From: an uncultured Agathobacter sp.
GTDB taxonomy: Bacteria > Bacillota > Clostridia > Lachnospirales > Lachnospiraceae
Length of the DNA: 59,763 nucleotides
Direction of reading: 5' to 3'
Assembly (NCBI GenBank): GCA_945910395.1
Contig: CAMDYX010000009.1
Span: forward strand, 1-59,763
Every line of letters begins with the position of its first letter. The first letter of the stretch is position 1. Positions 8,390-16,098 of this stretch are shown here, piece by piece. The translations under genes and the position numbers were made by a program. The notes under the pieces were generated by a model. The model did not search any database, was not told the DNA's origin, and was given only the letters and a program-made list of their open reading frames with translations.

Positions 8390-8652
8390 TTACGTCTAAA
8401 TCCATTGTTTTTTTGTTTGTTATATGTAATTTTTGCTTGGATCAAGTCTCGGGAAAATGTTGTTTACAGATAAGCATATTGATTTCTTGTCTCTTATATG
8501 TAATTTCGAGTTGACAAAAGCTTCTCACAAGGAAAAGGTTACATATAATTTCAAAAAAACTGAGTGTTTTATATGTAATTGCAAGAAAAAATTATTCTCA
8601 AAAGGCCGATAGCTACAGATAAATTCATCAATTTCGTTTCACTTATATGTAA
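8390..8652. repeat. Four-unit phased array of paired inverted 10-bp motifs
   Basis: Each unit is a copy of TTACAGATAA, exactly 20 nt, then TTATATGTAA. Left motifs start at 8390 (TTACGTCTAA), 8464, 8539 (TTACATATAA) and 8613 (CTACAGATAA). Right motifs, identical in all four, start at 8420, 8494, 8569 and 8643. Units repeat every 74, 75 and 74 bp. The 20-nt inner and 34/35-nt outer spacers are not conserved in sequence. The motif consensus TTAYATRTAA is itself palindromic, so this looks like eight protein-binding sites or four hairpins. No gene is evident here. Confidence 0.8.
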
Positions 8653-8771
8653 CTCCATGATTTCTATCTTTACTTGTTATTCGAAACTATTTGAGCAAAA
8701 ATACAGAATCAACTTGCACACAAAAGAGTTTAAAAATTCTAAGTTTTCTATATCTATTCCTCATCTTCTTG

Positions 8772-8817
8772 CCCTTCGGACAAGAAGCATCCCTCGCTCA
8801 AAGAGCTCGGTCAATTC
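8772..8817. repeat. 46-bp short dispersed repeat, copy 1
   Basis: Shares CCCTTCGGACAAGAAGCATC, AAAGAGCTCG and CAATTC with the copy at 10904-10950. Sits in a non-coding stretch 130 bp past the antitoxin-like gene. On the minus strand it could be translated as ELTELFERG, so it may be a remnant of a coding 3' end. Confidence 0.7.
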
Positions 8818-8946
8818 AAATTTATCTCTCTGTTCTGCGACTAATACATCTTATTTTCATAATCCTGCAACTCATGAAAAATATTATCCGCAAATACTAC
8901 ATTATCCCCGATGCAATATAGCATAAAATATCTGTGATTTAAGAAG

Positions 8947-9099
8947 TTAATGCGTCGCTATTCTAAGGTTTGCCCTCATATCACGAGAAACTTCTGTCGC
9001 ATCTTTATACATCCCCTGTGCTGCGTGCTCACGGGATTTCTCCAACTTATCTAATATTTCAGGTTCTGTTAATGCTTCATATGGATTTACATTTATCAT
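8947..9099 (-). CDS. 50-residue antitoxin-like small protein
   Basis: ATG 9099, stop 8947, 50 residues, with an AGGGG-type site upstream. The segment LTEPEILDKLEKSREHAAQG followed by YKDATEVSRDMRA resembles the C-terminal half of RelB/Phd-like antitoxins that end in DMRAKYG. Here the end is replaced by NLRIATH, suggesting a frameshifted tail. No toxin frame follows. It begins 27 bp after the ankyrin stop, so it may be co-transcribed. Probably a remnant; function is inference. Confidence 0.5.
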   Translation of the reverse strand: MINVNPYEALTEPEILDKLEKSREHAAQGMYKDATEVSRDMRANLRIATH

Positions 9100-9125
9100 T
9101 TACGCCCCTACACCTATCATTCCCA

Positions 9126-9809
9126 TCAAACATGTAAATTTCTACTTCTGAAATACTCCTGCATAAATGCTCTCAGTTCCTTATTTTTATCAAAGTCCGT
9201 CTCATCTCCCGGAACAAAATCATCAATATACATACTTTTATTGCTACGCCCCGGATATGGCATCGCATAATGTCCTCTATTCGCCCAAGCCACATAATCT
9301 GCACCATGTTCAATCAGCAAATCAAGAATTCTTGTGAGCTGCTTTCGCACTGCCTCTTGAGATTGGGGATACACACTTTCTCGTTCAAATAATAATTCTG
9401 CCGCACTTACTGACCAATTAATTGCATCAAATCCATTTGATGCTAGCTTATTCACGTCCGCACCTCTTTCGACAAGCTTCTTAACATAGCCAAATGCAAT
9501 CTCTGATTCATCGAATCTTTTATAGCAAAGGGACATAATTGTAGAATTGATGGCATCAAACAGGACCGGTGCACGTAATCCAGGATCATCATCTTCTGCT
9601 TCCATAAAATTAATATCTGCACCATGTTCAATCAAATAGTCGGCAATTTCATATTTCCCAGTTTTCAATGCAACCTGAAGTGGAGACTGCCCATGATCTT
9701 TTTTCGGCAATGCTCCTGAAACACAGTTAACAAGCTCTGGCTTTTTCTCAATTATACTCTTTACTTCATCCAATTTTCCCTGACGAATTACTGTAAATAG
9801 TTTTTTCAT
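9126..9809 (-). CDS. Ankyrin-repeat protein
   Basis: A 227-residue cytosolic repeat protein. Ankyrin-type repeats are visible as SPLQVALKTGKYEIADYLIE followed by HGADINF, then KKLVERGADVNKLASNGFDA, then LLIEHGADYV. These usually serve protein-protein interaction. The frame opens 12 codons earlier, but ATG 9809 follows GGAAGGG and starts at the first helix, MKKLFTVIRQGKL. It lies in the minus-strand island between a broken methyltransferase and an antitoxin-like gene. No partner can be named. Confidence 0.82.
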   Translation of the reverse strand: MKKLFTVIRQGKLDEVKSIIEKKPELVNCVSGALPKKDHGQSPLQVALKTGKYEIADYLIEHGADINFMEAEDDDPGLRAPVLFDAINSTIMSLCYKRFDESEIAFGYVKKLVERGADVNKLASNGFDAINWSVSAAELLFERESVYPQSQEAVRKQLTRILDLLIEHGADYVAWANRGHYAMPYPGRSNKSMYIDDFVPGDETDFDKNKELRAFMQEYFRSRNLHV

Positions 9810-9845
9810 TTTACCCTTCCTTTCGGTAAAAATTTCTGCCCACAT

Positions 9846-10480
9846 CTATGACGCTACAAACATTCCATATTCCTTTGGTACATTTAAAATGCCATTTGTC
9901 AAATTGTGCATTAGTATGTCTTTTATTTTATGTTTTGGCACACTATTCAAGGATGTCATACTAGACAGAGAATAAATATACTCTACCATATCATCTACAT
10001 TCGTAACTGCCAATGAATCGATATATTCTAATTTTTCAACCTTTGAAAATGTTTGACTTAAAATCTCATACCCATTTTGGAGAGTAAAATTCTTGTTGAT
10101 GTAATCTTCGACTCCATAGGCAGAAAGAATTTTTGAAAGATATTCTATAATTCCATACTCACCATATGTCGCACAGTAAAAACAGCCGCCTCTCTTTAAT
10201 ACTCGCCGAACTTCAGATAAACCTTTATCTAAATCAGGTACATGATATAACATCATATTAGCTATCACGATATCAAAGACTCTCTGTTCTTCCACATATC
10301 TCCTGTCCCACACCCCAGCTCCAGAACCTTCATTCCTTCACTAATTTTATAATTGGAAACGATCCAGTTTCCAAAATCCATCTTATTTGTTGAGTATTTG
10401 TCATGGATTGATATTCTTGTATTTAAATGATCTGCGCTGGCATATTGCTGCTTTACAACGGATGTATCATTTATTTTCAC
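9846..10480 (-). pseudogene. SAM-dependent methyltransferase, internal deletion and frameshift
   Basis: The N-terminal part (from ATG 10480) carries motif I VLELGCGTGDMW, then runs out of frame after KNRE. The C-terminal part resumes in another frame with FDIVIANMMLYHVPDLDKGL and VLKRGGCFYCATYGEYG and continues to the stop at 9846. About 35-40 residues between motif I and the FDIVIA strand are missing, and the junction near 10290-10310 shifts the frame. Both ends are well preserved, so the loss looks recent. It was probably a class I small-molecule methyltransferase. Confidence 0.85.
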
Positions 10481-10482
10481 TC

Positions 10483-10863
10483 TTAATCAACTTTACCATA
10501 TTTATTTGCATTCTGTATTATTACTGTATCGCCCTTTTTTAGTTGTTCTTTTGTGATTCCCCGAAGTCCTAATCCGACATGTTCTGTTCTGTATGCGCAA
10601 CCATTAGGTTTACGTTCTTTTGTATGGGCATCAACTGCTGTAACCGTAGCCTCTAAGATATTTCCGCTTGTATTTACTTTTGCCACCTCACCTTCTCTAC
10701 ACATCCCACCAGACACCGTTCCCGTAGCGACTGTTCCAACTCCTACGATAGTGTATATATCATCAATAGTCATTTCAAAATCTTGATTTAAACAAGCTGT
10801 TACATTAATTTTACTCATATATTCTTTCTCACGTTCTTTTTTACTTTTTCCAAACAATCCCAT
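10483..10863 (-). CDS. Free-standing EF-Tu domain II-like protein
   Basis: A 126-residue protein. Residues from about 20 onward match the beta-barrel domain II of translational GTPases: FEMTIDDIYTIVGVGTVATG, VSGGMCREGEV, then VGLGLRGITKEQLKKGD. There is no GTPase domain before it. The N-terminus MGLFGKSKKEREKEY is charged. The frame is open 30 codons further upstream, but those codons lie in the dispersed repeat at 10904-10950; ATG 10863 has GAGGAG at good spacing. Stand-alone copies are usually annotated only by this domain; the role is unknown. Confidence 0.8.
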   Translation of the reverse strand: MGLFGKSKKEREKEYMSKINVTACLNQDFEMTIDDIYTIVGVGTVATGTVSGGMCREGEVAKVNTSGNILEATVTAVDAHTKERKPNGCAYRTEHVGLGLRGITKEQLKKGDTVIIQNANKYGKVD

Positions 10864-10903
10864 AGTACTTTTCTCCTCAAATTTGTATGTTTTCTGTATC
10901 TTT

Positions 10904-10950
10904 CCCTTCGGACAAGAAGCATCCTTCTCTCGAAAGAGCTCGTACAATTC
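10904..10950. repeat. 47-bp short dispersed repeat, copy 2
   Basis: Matches 8772-8817. Begins 41 bp upstream of the EF-Tu domain II gene start and ends three bases before the GNAT stop, so it sits exactly at a gene boundary. Includes CTTTCG/CGAAGG and AGAAG/CTTCT pairs that could form a hairpin. Confidence 0.7.
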
Positions 10951-10953
10951 CAA

Positions 10954-11436
10954 TTAAATCCTGATTTCCAATTCCAGACAATTCCAATCTTCGCCTAATA
11001 CATGATAGGTTTCAGCCTCATCTAAAATCACATCTTGGAACCCTACTGCTTTGTAGCAATGATATGCTGCTTCATTATTCTCAAACACTCCCAAAGATAC
11101 CTTTTTGGCTCCATATATCTCTCTTGCATATTTCAATCCCAGCCGAAGCATAGCTTTTCCATAACCTTTGCCACGTTTTTCGGAATCAACAATTACGAAT
11201 CCAAACCGAAGTTCATCCAATGATTCACCTGGCTTTCGCATCGTAAAAAATCCAATGACATCATTTACATCTATGGCTGTAAATGCCATCAAAGAATTCA
11301 CTTTTTGAAATTGTTCCTTTGAGATTGGATACGCTCCAAGAACGCCAGCTGTCCACTTGTAAAAGTCTTCTTCCGTTTTACACCACGATAGTATCTTTTC
11401 TGCATCTGCCTCTTTATATGGTCTTAGTCTCAACAT
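10954..11436 (-). CDS. GNAT acetyltransferase (RimJ/RimL-like)
   Basis: A 160-residue acetyl-CoA-dependent N-acetyltransferase. It starts with the LRPYKEADAEKIL strand-helix and has the acetyl-CoA loop EKRGKGYGKAML and the late motif NEAAYHCYKAVGFQDV. ATG 11436 follows a GAGGG site; the first in-frame ATG nine codons upstream has none. It is the second gene of three GNATs in a row, all minus strand. The acceptor is not predictable. Confidence 0.86.
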   Translation of the reverse strand: MLRLRPYKEADAEKILSWCKTEEDFYKWTAGVLGAYPISKEQFQKVNSLMAFTAIDVNDVIGFFTMRKPGESLDELRFGFVIVDSEKRGKGYGKAMLRLGLKYAREIYGAKKVSLGVFENNEAAYHCYKAVGFQDVILDEAETYHVLGEDWNCLELEIRI

Positions 11437-11474
11437 AACATACCCTCTACCAATTACCTCCATTCAAAAGCACA

Positions 11475-11912
11475 CTACTGTAATTTTTTCGTAAAGCATA
11501 TGATTCGATTTGCTTCTTCAAAGCCCATCGAAATATGAAACTTCAGGCTGTCTTCATTTGGTAATTCACAATCACTTGCAAACTCTACACAATTCATATT
11601 CCTTGCCCAGCTTTCACATTCCTGAAGCAATGCTTTGGCATTTCCTTGCTTACGATACCTCTCATCTACATATATACCCTCTAAATATCCTACCGGTGAA
11701 CTCTCTGTCCCTTCCACATAATCATGACGAAGTCCGCATTGTGCAAAAGCGATTGGAATATCGTTATCATATGTTATAAAGCATGCCGCCTCTTTGGAAT
11801 TTACTATTTCTTCAAACTCTTTTGTAAGCTCCTCTATCGTATGGGACTTCCACATTTTCACAGCTAATTGTGCCAATTCCCTGCACTCTGCAATTGATGC
11901 CTTTTTTATCAT
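11475..11912 (-). CDS. GNAT acetyltransferase resembling aminoglycoside 6'-N-acetyltransferase
   Basis: A 145-residue GNAT. The stretch AQCGLRHDYVEGTESSPVGY, then LEGIYVDERYRKQGNAKALL, then ASDCELPNEDSLKFHISMGF and RIICFTKKL reproduces the pattern of chromosomal AAC(6')-I enzymes, which acetylate the 6'-amine of aminoglycosides. The family also includes members with no resistance phenotype, so this is a candidate resistance gene. It is in an accessory island, with two other GNATs as neighbours. Confidence 0.78.
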   Translation of the reverse strand: MIKKASIAECRELAQLAVKMWKSHTIEELTKEFEEIVNSKEAACFITYDNDIPIAFAQCGLRHDYVEGTESSPVGYLEGIYVDERYRKQGNAKALLQECESWARNMNCVEFASDCELPNEDSLKFHISMGFEEANRIICFTKKLQ

Positions 11913-11941
11913 TTTTAAAGCCTCACAATCTTTAATGATAT

Positions 11942-12457
11942 TTACAATACTACTTCATATTTGTAATCTTTCATAATAATGTCCGTTCCTCTTTTCTTGT
12001 ACGTGTTTTCACTTACAACTTTTCCTCCACATTTCTGTGCAACTCGGTTAGATGCAATATTTTCCTGACCAACAAAAATTGTTACTTTCTCTGCACCTTG
12101 GCTACGTGCATAATCAATCATTCCTTGAGCAATTTCGGTTGCATAACCTTTACCCCAGAAATCTTTGTGTACACAATAAGCAATATCATATATCTTCTTA
12201 TCTTCACTTATCATAAAACTACATGTTCCCACTCGTTCTAAAGAATCCTTAAAGACTGGTATCAAATAGCAGCATTCTTCATCTTCCCCCAAATTCTCTA
12301 ACTGCTTCACATATTCATAATCTATTCCGTCTTTCGCTTCATCTGGTAAATATTGACCCATTTCCGGATTATTCCAGATACTATATGCCCACAATGCATC
12401 ATCTTTAGTAAAACCTCTTAACAAAAGTCTAGAAGTTTCAATATTATTTATCTTCAT
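11942..12457 (-). CDS. GNAT acetyltransferase (RimJ/RimL type)
   Basis: A 171-residue protein. It opens with IETSRLLLRGFTKDDALWAY, the RimJ/RimL hallmark, and has the acetyl-CoA loop FWGKGYATEIAQGMIDYA and ASNRVAQKCGGKVV. These enzymes acetylate alpha-amino groups of proteins or small molecules. AAGGGG precedes ATG 12457. Probably first in the GNAT run of the island, although no consensus promoter was found upstream. Confidence 0.87.
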   Translation of the reverse strand: MKINNIETSRLLLRGFTKDDALWAYSIWNNPEMGQYLPDEAKDGIDYEYVKQLENLGEDEECCYLIPVFKDSLERVGTCSFMISEDKKIYDIAYCVHKDFWGKGYATEIAQGMIDYARSQGAEKVTIFVGQENIASNRVAQKCGGKVVSENTYKKRGTDIIMKDYKYEVVL

Positions 12458-12552
12458 TTTAATTCCCCTTCATATGCTAATGTTGCTTTATCCTTACACA
12501 TTATAAATTTTTCTAGCTCGACAACGTGGGAGTTGTATTAGTTAAGAAAACT

Positions 12553-12699
12553 TCAAAAATAGATTATATTTCTATCAGGATCATAAAAACTCATATTAAC
12601 AGCTCCCCAAGGACGTTGAATAGGCTTTTCAATTACTTCAACTCCCATTGCAAGCTTTTCTACATCATTTGTGTTTAGACACACTTCGCCAATTCTCAT
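12553..12699 (-). pseudogene. VOC/glyoxalase-fold protein reduced to 48 residues
   Basis: ATG 12699 behind a strong GGAGG site gives MRIGEVCLNTNDVEKLA, the first strand of a VOC-fold protein. It continues in frame into MGVEVIEKPIQRPWGAVN and FYDPDRNIIYF, the last strands of the same fold. About 60-70 central residues are gone without a frameshift, so the metal-binding bay cannot form. It retains both ends only, as do the two methyltransferase remnants. Confidence 0.78.
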
Positions 12700-12717
12700 A
12701 TAGTTTCCTCCACAGCT

Positions 12718-12823
12718 TCTAATTTAGATTGCCTCCACCATGCGATTCCGTTGACCTTTTTCCGAGAAAATCTAATTTAGGTCACCCTCCCCAGACAATT
12801 TCATTGACTCTTTTTCAAAAAAA
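12718..12823. repeat. Diverged 53-bp tandem duplication
   Basis: Two direct copies with period 53 begin TCTAATTTAG at 12718 and 12771. Each continues with a CCTCC-like stretch, a TTGAC motif and a poly-T segment. It lies between the VOC remnant and the glpQ-type gene. No function seen. Confidence 0.65.
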
Positions 12824-12869
12824 CAGAATTCAAAATATCTTTCGCATACCTTTCCTGCCTAAAACGACA

Positions 12870-12964
12870 AATTGTATGGTTTCGCAGTTTTGATTTTGCT
12901 GTATGCCTAGAGATACTTTGTTTCCTAGTACAGGCAAAAAATCATCTGATGAAACCATACAATT
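12870..12964 (-). terminator. Long hairpin downstream of the glycerophosphodiesterase gene
   Basis: Perfect 14-bp outer arms AATTGTATGGTTTC (12870-12883) and GAAACCATACAATT (12951-12964) enclose a less perfect inner stem. It begins 21 bp past the glycerophosphodiesterase stop on the minus strand and is followed there by TTTGTCGTTTT, so it may end that operon. The 23 bases at 12855-12877, overlapping the left arm, recur with two changes at 32886-32908. Confidence 0.5.
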
Positions 12965-12985
12965 ATCCTTAAAAAGAGCCAAATT

Positions 12986-13738
12986 TTACTTTACAAATGC
13001 TTTGGCAATGGCCATTGCCTTATCCGGGTAGTTCGTTATGATGGCATTTACGCCATACTGACAGCACATCTGCATATAGATTTCTTCATTTACCGTCCAG
13101 GCATTTACATCCAGACCTCTTTCCGCAGCATCCTTCATGTAGTTTGGAAACTGAAGATTATATAGGGCAGGATGCAGTGCATCCGCGCCATGCTTTTTTG
13201 CATACACAGCCATATCAATGGGACCATCCGCATATAAAAAACCAACATAGGCATCCGGCTTTAGCTCATGAAGCTTCACGCAGGTATAATGGTTAAAGGA
13301 GGAATAGAGCACTTTATCTTCCATATCCATTTCCTTCGTAAGCTCAATTACCTTCCGCTCCAGTTCCTCGTAAAAAACAATTCCTGTCTTAAGCTCCACA
13401 TTGATGGTAAGTCCGCTTGGCTTCATGAGTTCATATACCTCACGAAGTGTAGGTATGTCGGCATGGGCAACCTGCGGAAAGGTCTTATTGTAGTTGAACC
13501 TTCTAAGCTCCTCTAAGGTATAATCCTTTACCCAGCCTGTTCCCTCACAGGTTCTTCCAAGTATTTCATCGTGAATGACAACAATCTGGTCATCCTTTGT
13601 AAGCTGGACATCCAGTTCAATTCCGTCCGCGCCAAGGTCGATTGCCTTTTGAAATGACTCCAGCGTGTTTTCCGGTGCATATCCACTTGCTCCTCTATGT
13701 GCCCAAATCAGTGGTCTGTCTGTTTTCTTAAAACTCAT
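12986..13738 (-). CDS. Glycerophosphodiester phosphodiesterase (UgpQ/GlpQ family)
   Basis: A 250-residue enzyme releasing glycerol-3-phosphate from glycerophosphodiesters. Motifs: catalytic WAHRGASGYAPENT, metal ligands in GIELDVQLTKD, second histidine in VIHDEILGRT, and NVELK. There is no signal peptide, so it acts in the cytosol (UgpQ-like). It is the last gene of a three-gene minus-strand set after an MFS transporter and a PHP phosphatase. That suggests import and breakdown of a phospho-compound, or headgroup salvage. Confidence 0.93.
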   Translation of the reverse strand: MSFKKTDRPLIWAHRGASGYAPENTLESFQKAIDLGADGIELDVQLTKDDQIVVIHDEILGRTCEGTGWVKDYTLEELRRFNYNKTFPQVAHADIPTLREVYELMKPSGLTINVELKTGIVFYEELERKVIELTKEMDMEDKVLYSSFNHYTCVKLHELKPDAYVGFLYADGPIDMAVYAKKHGADALHPALYNLQFPNYMKDAAERGLDVNAWTVNEEIYMQMCCQYGVNAIITNYPDKAMAIAKAFVK

Positions 13739-13797
13739 AATTCATTCCTTCTTTCTTCATTCATTTTCCCATTTCACCATATCAATCGGAAACGGGA

Positions 13798-15129
13798 TTA
13801 GTCTTCTACATCAAAGGCTTCCAATCCGCGTTTTGCCTCAATCTTATTATCTCCATGCTTTACAAAGCACATGGTGGCAAAGGAAGCCAATACGAAAATC
13901 GCACAGTATGGGAATAAGGTCATGTATCCCACACGATTTAAAAGTGCTCCTGCCGCAATCGGCGTAACAATCTGGGCAGTCATGCTAAAGGTATAATAAA
14001 GCCCGGTGAATTTACCCACATCACTACCTTTACACATTTCAAGAACCATCGGAAGACTGTTTACGTTGATAAAGGCCCAGGCGAGCCCCACCAGGAAAAA
14101 CAGCACATAGAGTGGCCATTGAAAATAATCGAAAAAGCAGGTATATACATAAGCTGCGGCAAAGCAGCTTCCAAGGAGAAGCGCACCTCCCATAATGGTC
14201 TTTCTTCTTCCGACTTTGCTGGCGACAATTCCCGATGGTATGTAGGAAAGAATTGCGCCGCCGGTGGCAATTGTAAGGCACATGGACGCTCCGCCAAGGC
14301 TCATGCTCCACATATGATTTGCATAGGTGGTAAACCAGGTTTCAATGGCATTGTATCCCATGAACCATAAGGCAATGGAAAAAAGCAGGAAAGCCAGGCT
14401 TTTCTTTACCGCCTTTGGAAGTACCTCACTACCGCTTTCTGTCTCCTTTGCAAGATTTTCCTGTGGGTGTGCAGCCTCATATTTTTGCATTTCGTTGTTC
14501 AGTCTTATCTCATCCACCGCAAACATGACAATAATTAGGGAGATAATCATGATTCCGGCTACAATCATGAAGAGCGGCACATAGTCCACATGCTCCATCC
14601 CTGCTGTTTTGGAAGAGGAGTAAAGAACACTTGCAATCAAAAGATAAATAATTCCCCCGAGAGCACCCATCAGATTGATAATGGCATTAGCCTTACTTCT
14701 AAGAGGCTTCGGTGTCACGTCCGGCATAAGGGCAACTGCGGGACTTCGATAGGTTCCCATGGCCACCAGCAGACAGCCCAGCACACAGATAAAAATCACC
14801 TGTTTTCCCTTGGACGGGTCTGCAAAATAGCTATTGTCAATAAAAGGGATCAAAAGCATCAAAAATACCGCTACGACCGTTCCCCCAAGAATGAATGGCT
14901 TTCGTTTTCCCAGCTTCGTATTGCATTTATCGGACAAGCCACCAAAAAGCGGCAAAAGGAACAGTGCCAGTACATTGTCCGCTGCCATGATTGCACCTGA
15001 ATAGGTTTCGTTCATGGCAAATGTGTTTGTGAGCATAAGAGGAATTACACTATTGTACATCTGCCAAAACGCACAGATGGAAAGAAATGCAAATCCGATT
15101 CGAATAGTTTGTTTTGTGTTTAGTTTCAT
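13798..15129 (-). CDS. MFS transporter, GPH/SLC45-like
   Basis: A 443-residue transporter with about 12 hydrophobic segments. The loop after helix 2 reads GGLSDKCNTKLGKRKPFIL, the MFS signature of sugar:cation/SLC45-type carriers; a central charged loop (residues about 205-245) divides the halves. MKLNTKQTIRIGFAFL begins the first helix. It lies 15 bp after the PHP phosphatase and about 60 bp before the glycerophosphodiesterase. Substrate unknown; context hints at a glycerophosphodiester or sugar. Confidence 0.85.
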   Translation of the reverse strand: MKLNTKQTIRIGFAFLSICAFWQMYNSVIPLMLTNTFAMNETYSGAIMAADNVLALFLLPLFGGLSDKCNTKLGKRKPFILGGTVVAVFLMLLIPFIDNSYFADPSKGKQVIFICVLGCLLVAMGTYRSPAVALMPDVTPKPLRSKANAIINLMGALGGIIYLLIASVLYSSSKTAGMEHVDYVPLFMIVAGIMIISLIIVMFAVDEIRLNNEMQKYEAAHPQENLAKETESGSEVLPKAVKKSLAFLLFSIALWFMGYNAIETWFTTYANHMWSMSLGGASMCLTIATGGAILSYIPSGIVASKVGRRKTIMGGALLLGSCFAAAYVYTCFFDYFQWPLYVLFFLVGLAWAFINVNSLPMVLEMCKGSDVGKFTGLYYTFSMTAQIVTPIAAGALLNRVGYMTLFPYCAIFVLASFATMCFVKHGDNKIEAKRGLEAFDVED

Positions 15130-15144
15130 ACGTCCTCCTTATTT

Positions 15145-15918
15145 TTACAGCAAATCGCTGCCATCTATCAAATGCAAGTTTAGCCTTCTTGCAAAATCTA
15201 CACATTCCTTATAGTTTTCCACATCCGTGATATGCTCTATGGTGTGTGCATCCAGCCCGATAATGATATCGCATCCCACCTCTGCAGCGATCTGGAAAAA
15301 TCGCTTGGAGGGATACTGTTTTTTTTCTTTCATTCCGATCATGTTGATTTCCAATGGAATATGCATTTCCTTTGCCGCTTTACAAAGTCTTGTCATCTCC
15401 CACTCATACACGCAGTCTTGTCCATTGTAATTCATGATATCCGGATGCGCGACATACAAAAAGCGCCCCGTTTTCATAGCTTCTATCACGGCATCCACAT
15501 AGGCGCGTATCCTTTCTTCATCTTCCGTTGGAGTTCCCGACCATGGTCCATCCTCCTCTGTGGTCCAGAAATGCTCTCCCAGAATTAAAAAATCAAATCC
15601 GATGGAATCAATCAGCTTGATTTGTTCCTTAAAATATACGGGAGTATATTCCATTTCAAAACCAACAAAGATTTCTATCCGGTCTTTATACTCTTCCGCT
15701 AATGCTTTGATTTCATCGTGGTACTCTTTTGCCTCGTCCATTCTCATACGAATGCCGGACACATATCCCGGTGCCGCCGGTGATGGTACATGATCAGAAA
15801 AGCAAAACCGACGGATTCCCATCCGGATAGCCGCTTCAATGAACTCCCTTTCCGTTCCATAGGCATGCTGACATCTTTCGGTGTGGGCATGATAGTTGTA
15901 TTTGATAAAATCGTCCAT
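15145..15918 (-). CDS. PHP-domain phosphatase (histidinol-phosphatase HisJ-like)
   Basis: A 257-residue PHP-fold metallophosphatase. Metal ligands are visible in NYHAHTERCQHA, CFSDHVPSP, LGEHFW, VAHPDIMN and IGLDAHTIEH. Length and layout match HisJ histidinol phosphatases. No other his gene lies nearby, and its operon partners are an MFS carrier and a glycerophosphodiesterase, so it might act on another phosphate ester. First gene of the operon, starting behind GGGAG at ATG 15918. Confidence 0.82.
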   Translation of the reverse strand: MDDFIKYNYHAHTERCQHAYGTEREFIEAAIRMGIRRFCFSDHVPSPAAPGYVSGIRMRMDEAKEYHDEIKALAEEYKDRIEIFVGFEMEYTPVYFKEQIKLIDSIGFDFLILGEHFWTTEEDGPWSGTPTEDEERIRAYVDAVIEAMKTGRFLYVAHPDIMNYNGQDCVYEWEMTRLCKAAKEMHIPLEINMIGMKEKKQYPSKRFFQIAAEVGCDIIIGLDAHTIEHITDVENYKECVDFARRLNLHLIDGSDLL

Positions 15919-16033
15919 CTCGTTTCTCCCAAAAAAGATAGACTTATTTTATCACTTTTCAGTCTGTTTTTCCACAAATTGAATACTTTCTGTGTAAAAA
16001 AACTGCAAATATTGTGCAATTTTTTAAAATACA

Positions 16034-16062
16034 TTGAAAAAACAGAATACGCGCGATATAAT
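16034..16062 (+). promoter_or_regulatory. Strong sigma-A promoter
   Basis: TTGAAA (16034-16039), 17 nt, TATAAT (16057-16062), 37 bp upstream of the unknown membrane-protein gene, which also has AAGGAGGG at 16083-16090. Confidence 0.85.
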
Positions 16063-16098
16063 TCCTATTATAAATAATTAATAAGGAGGGAATATTAT

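Noticed and set aside
8390-8652. CRISPR array
   Set aside because: Only 10-bp motifs are conserved, arranged as inverted pairs with 20-nt and 34/35-nt gaps; there is no 23-37-bp repeat, no leader and no cas gene.
8579-8926. 115-residue plus-strand frame
   Set aside because: Overlaps the last TTATATGTAA units and the dispersed repeat, has no ribosome site, and its composition is that of AT-rich non-coding DNA.
10864-10953. Longer start for the EF-Tu domain II protein
   Set aside because: Those 30 codons fall in the dispersed 47-bp repeat; a proper ribosome site precedes ATG 10863.
8300-12960. Integron cassette array
   Set aside because: No integrase, and the 46-bp repeats lack the RYYYAAC/GTTRRRY ends and symmetry of attC sites.
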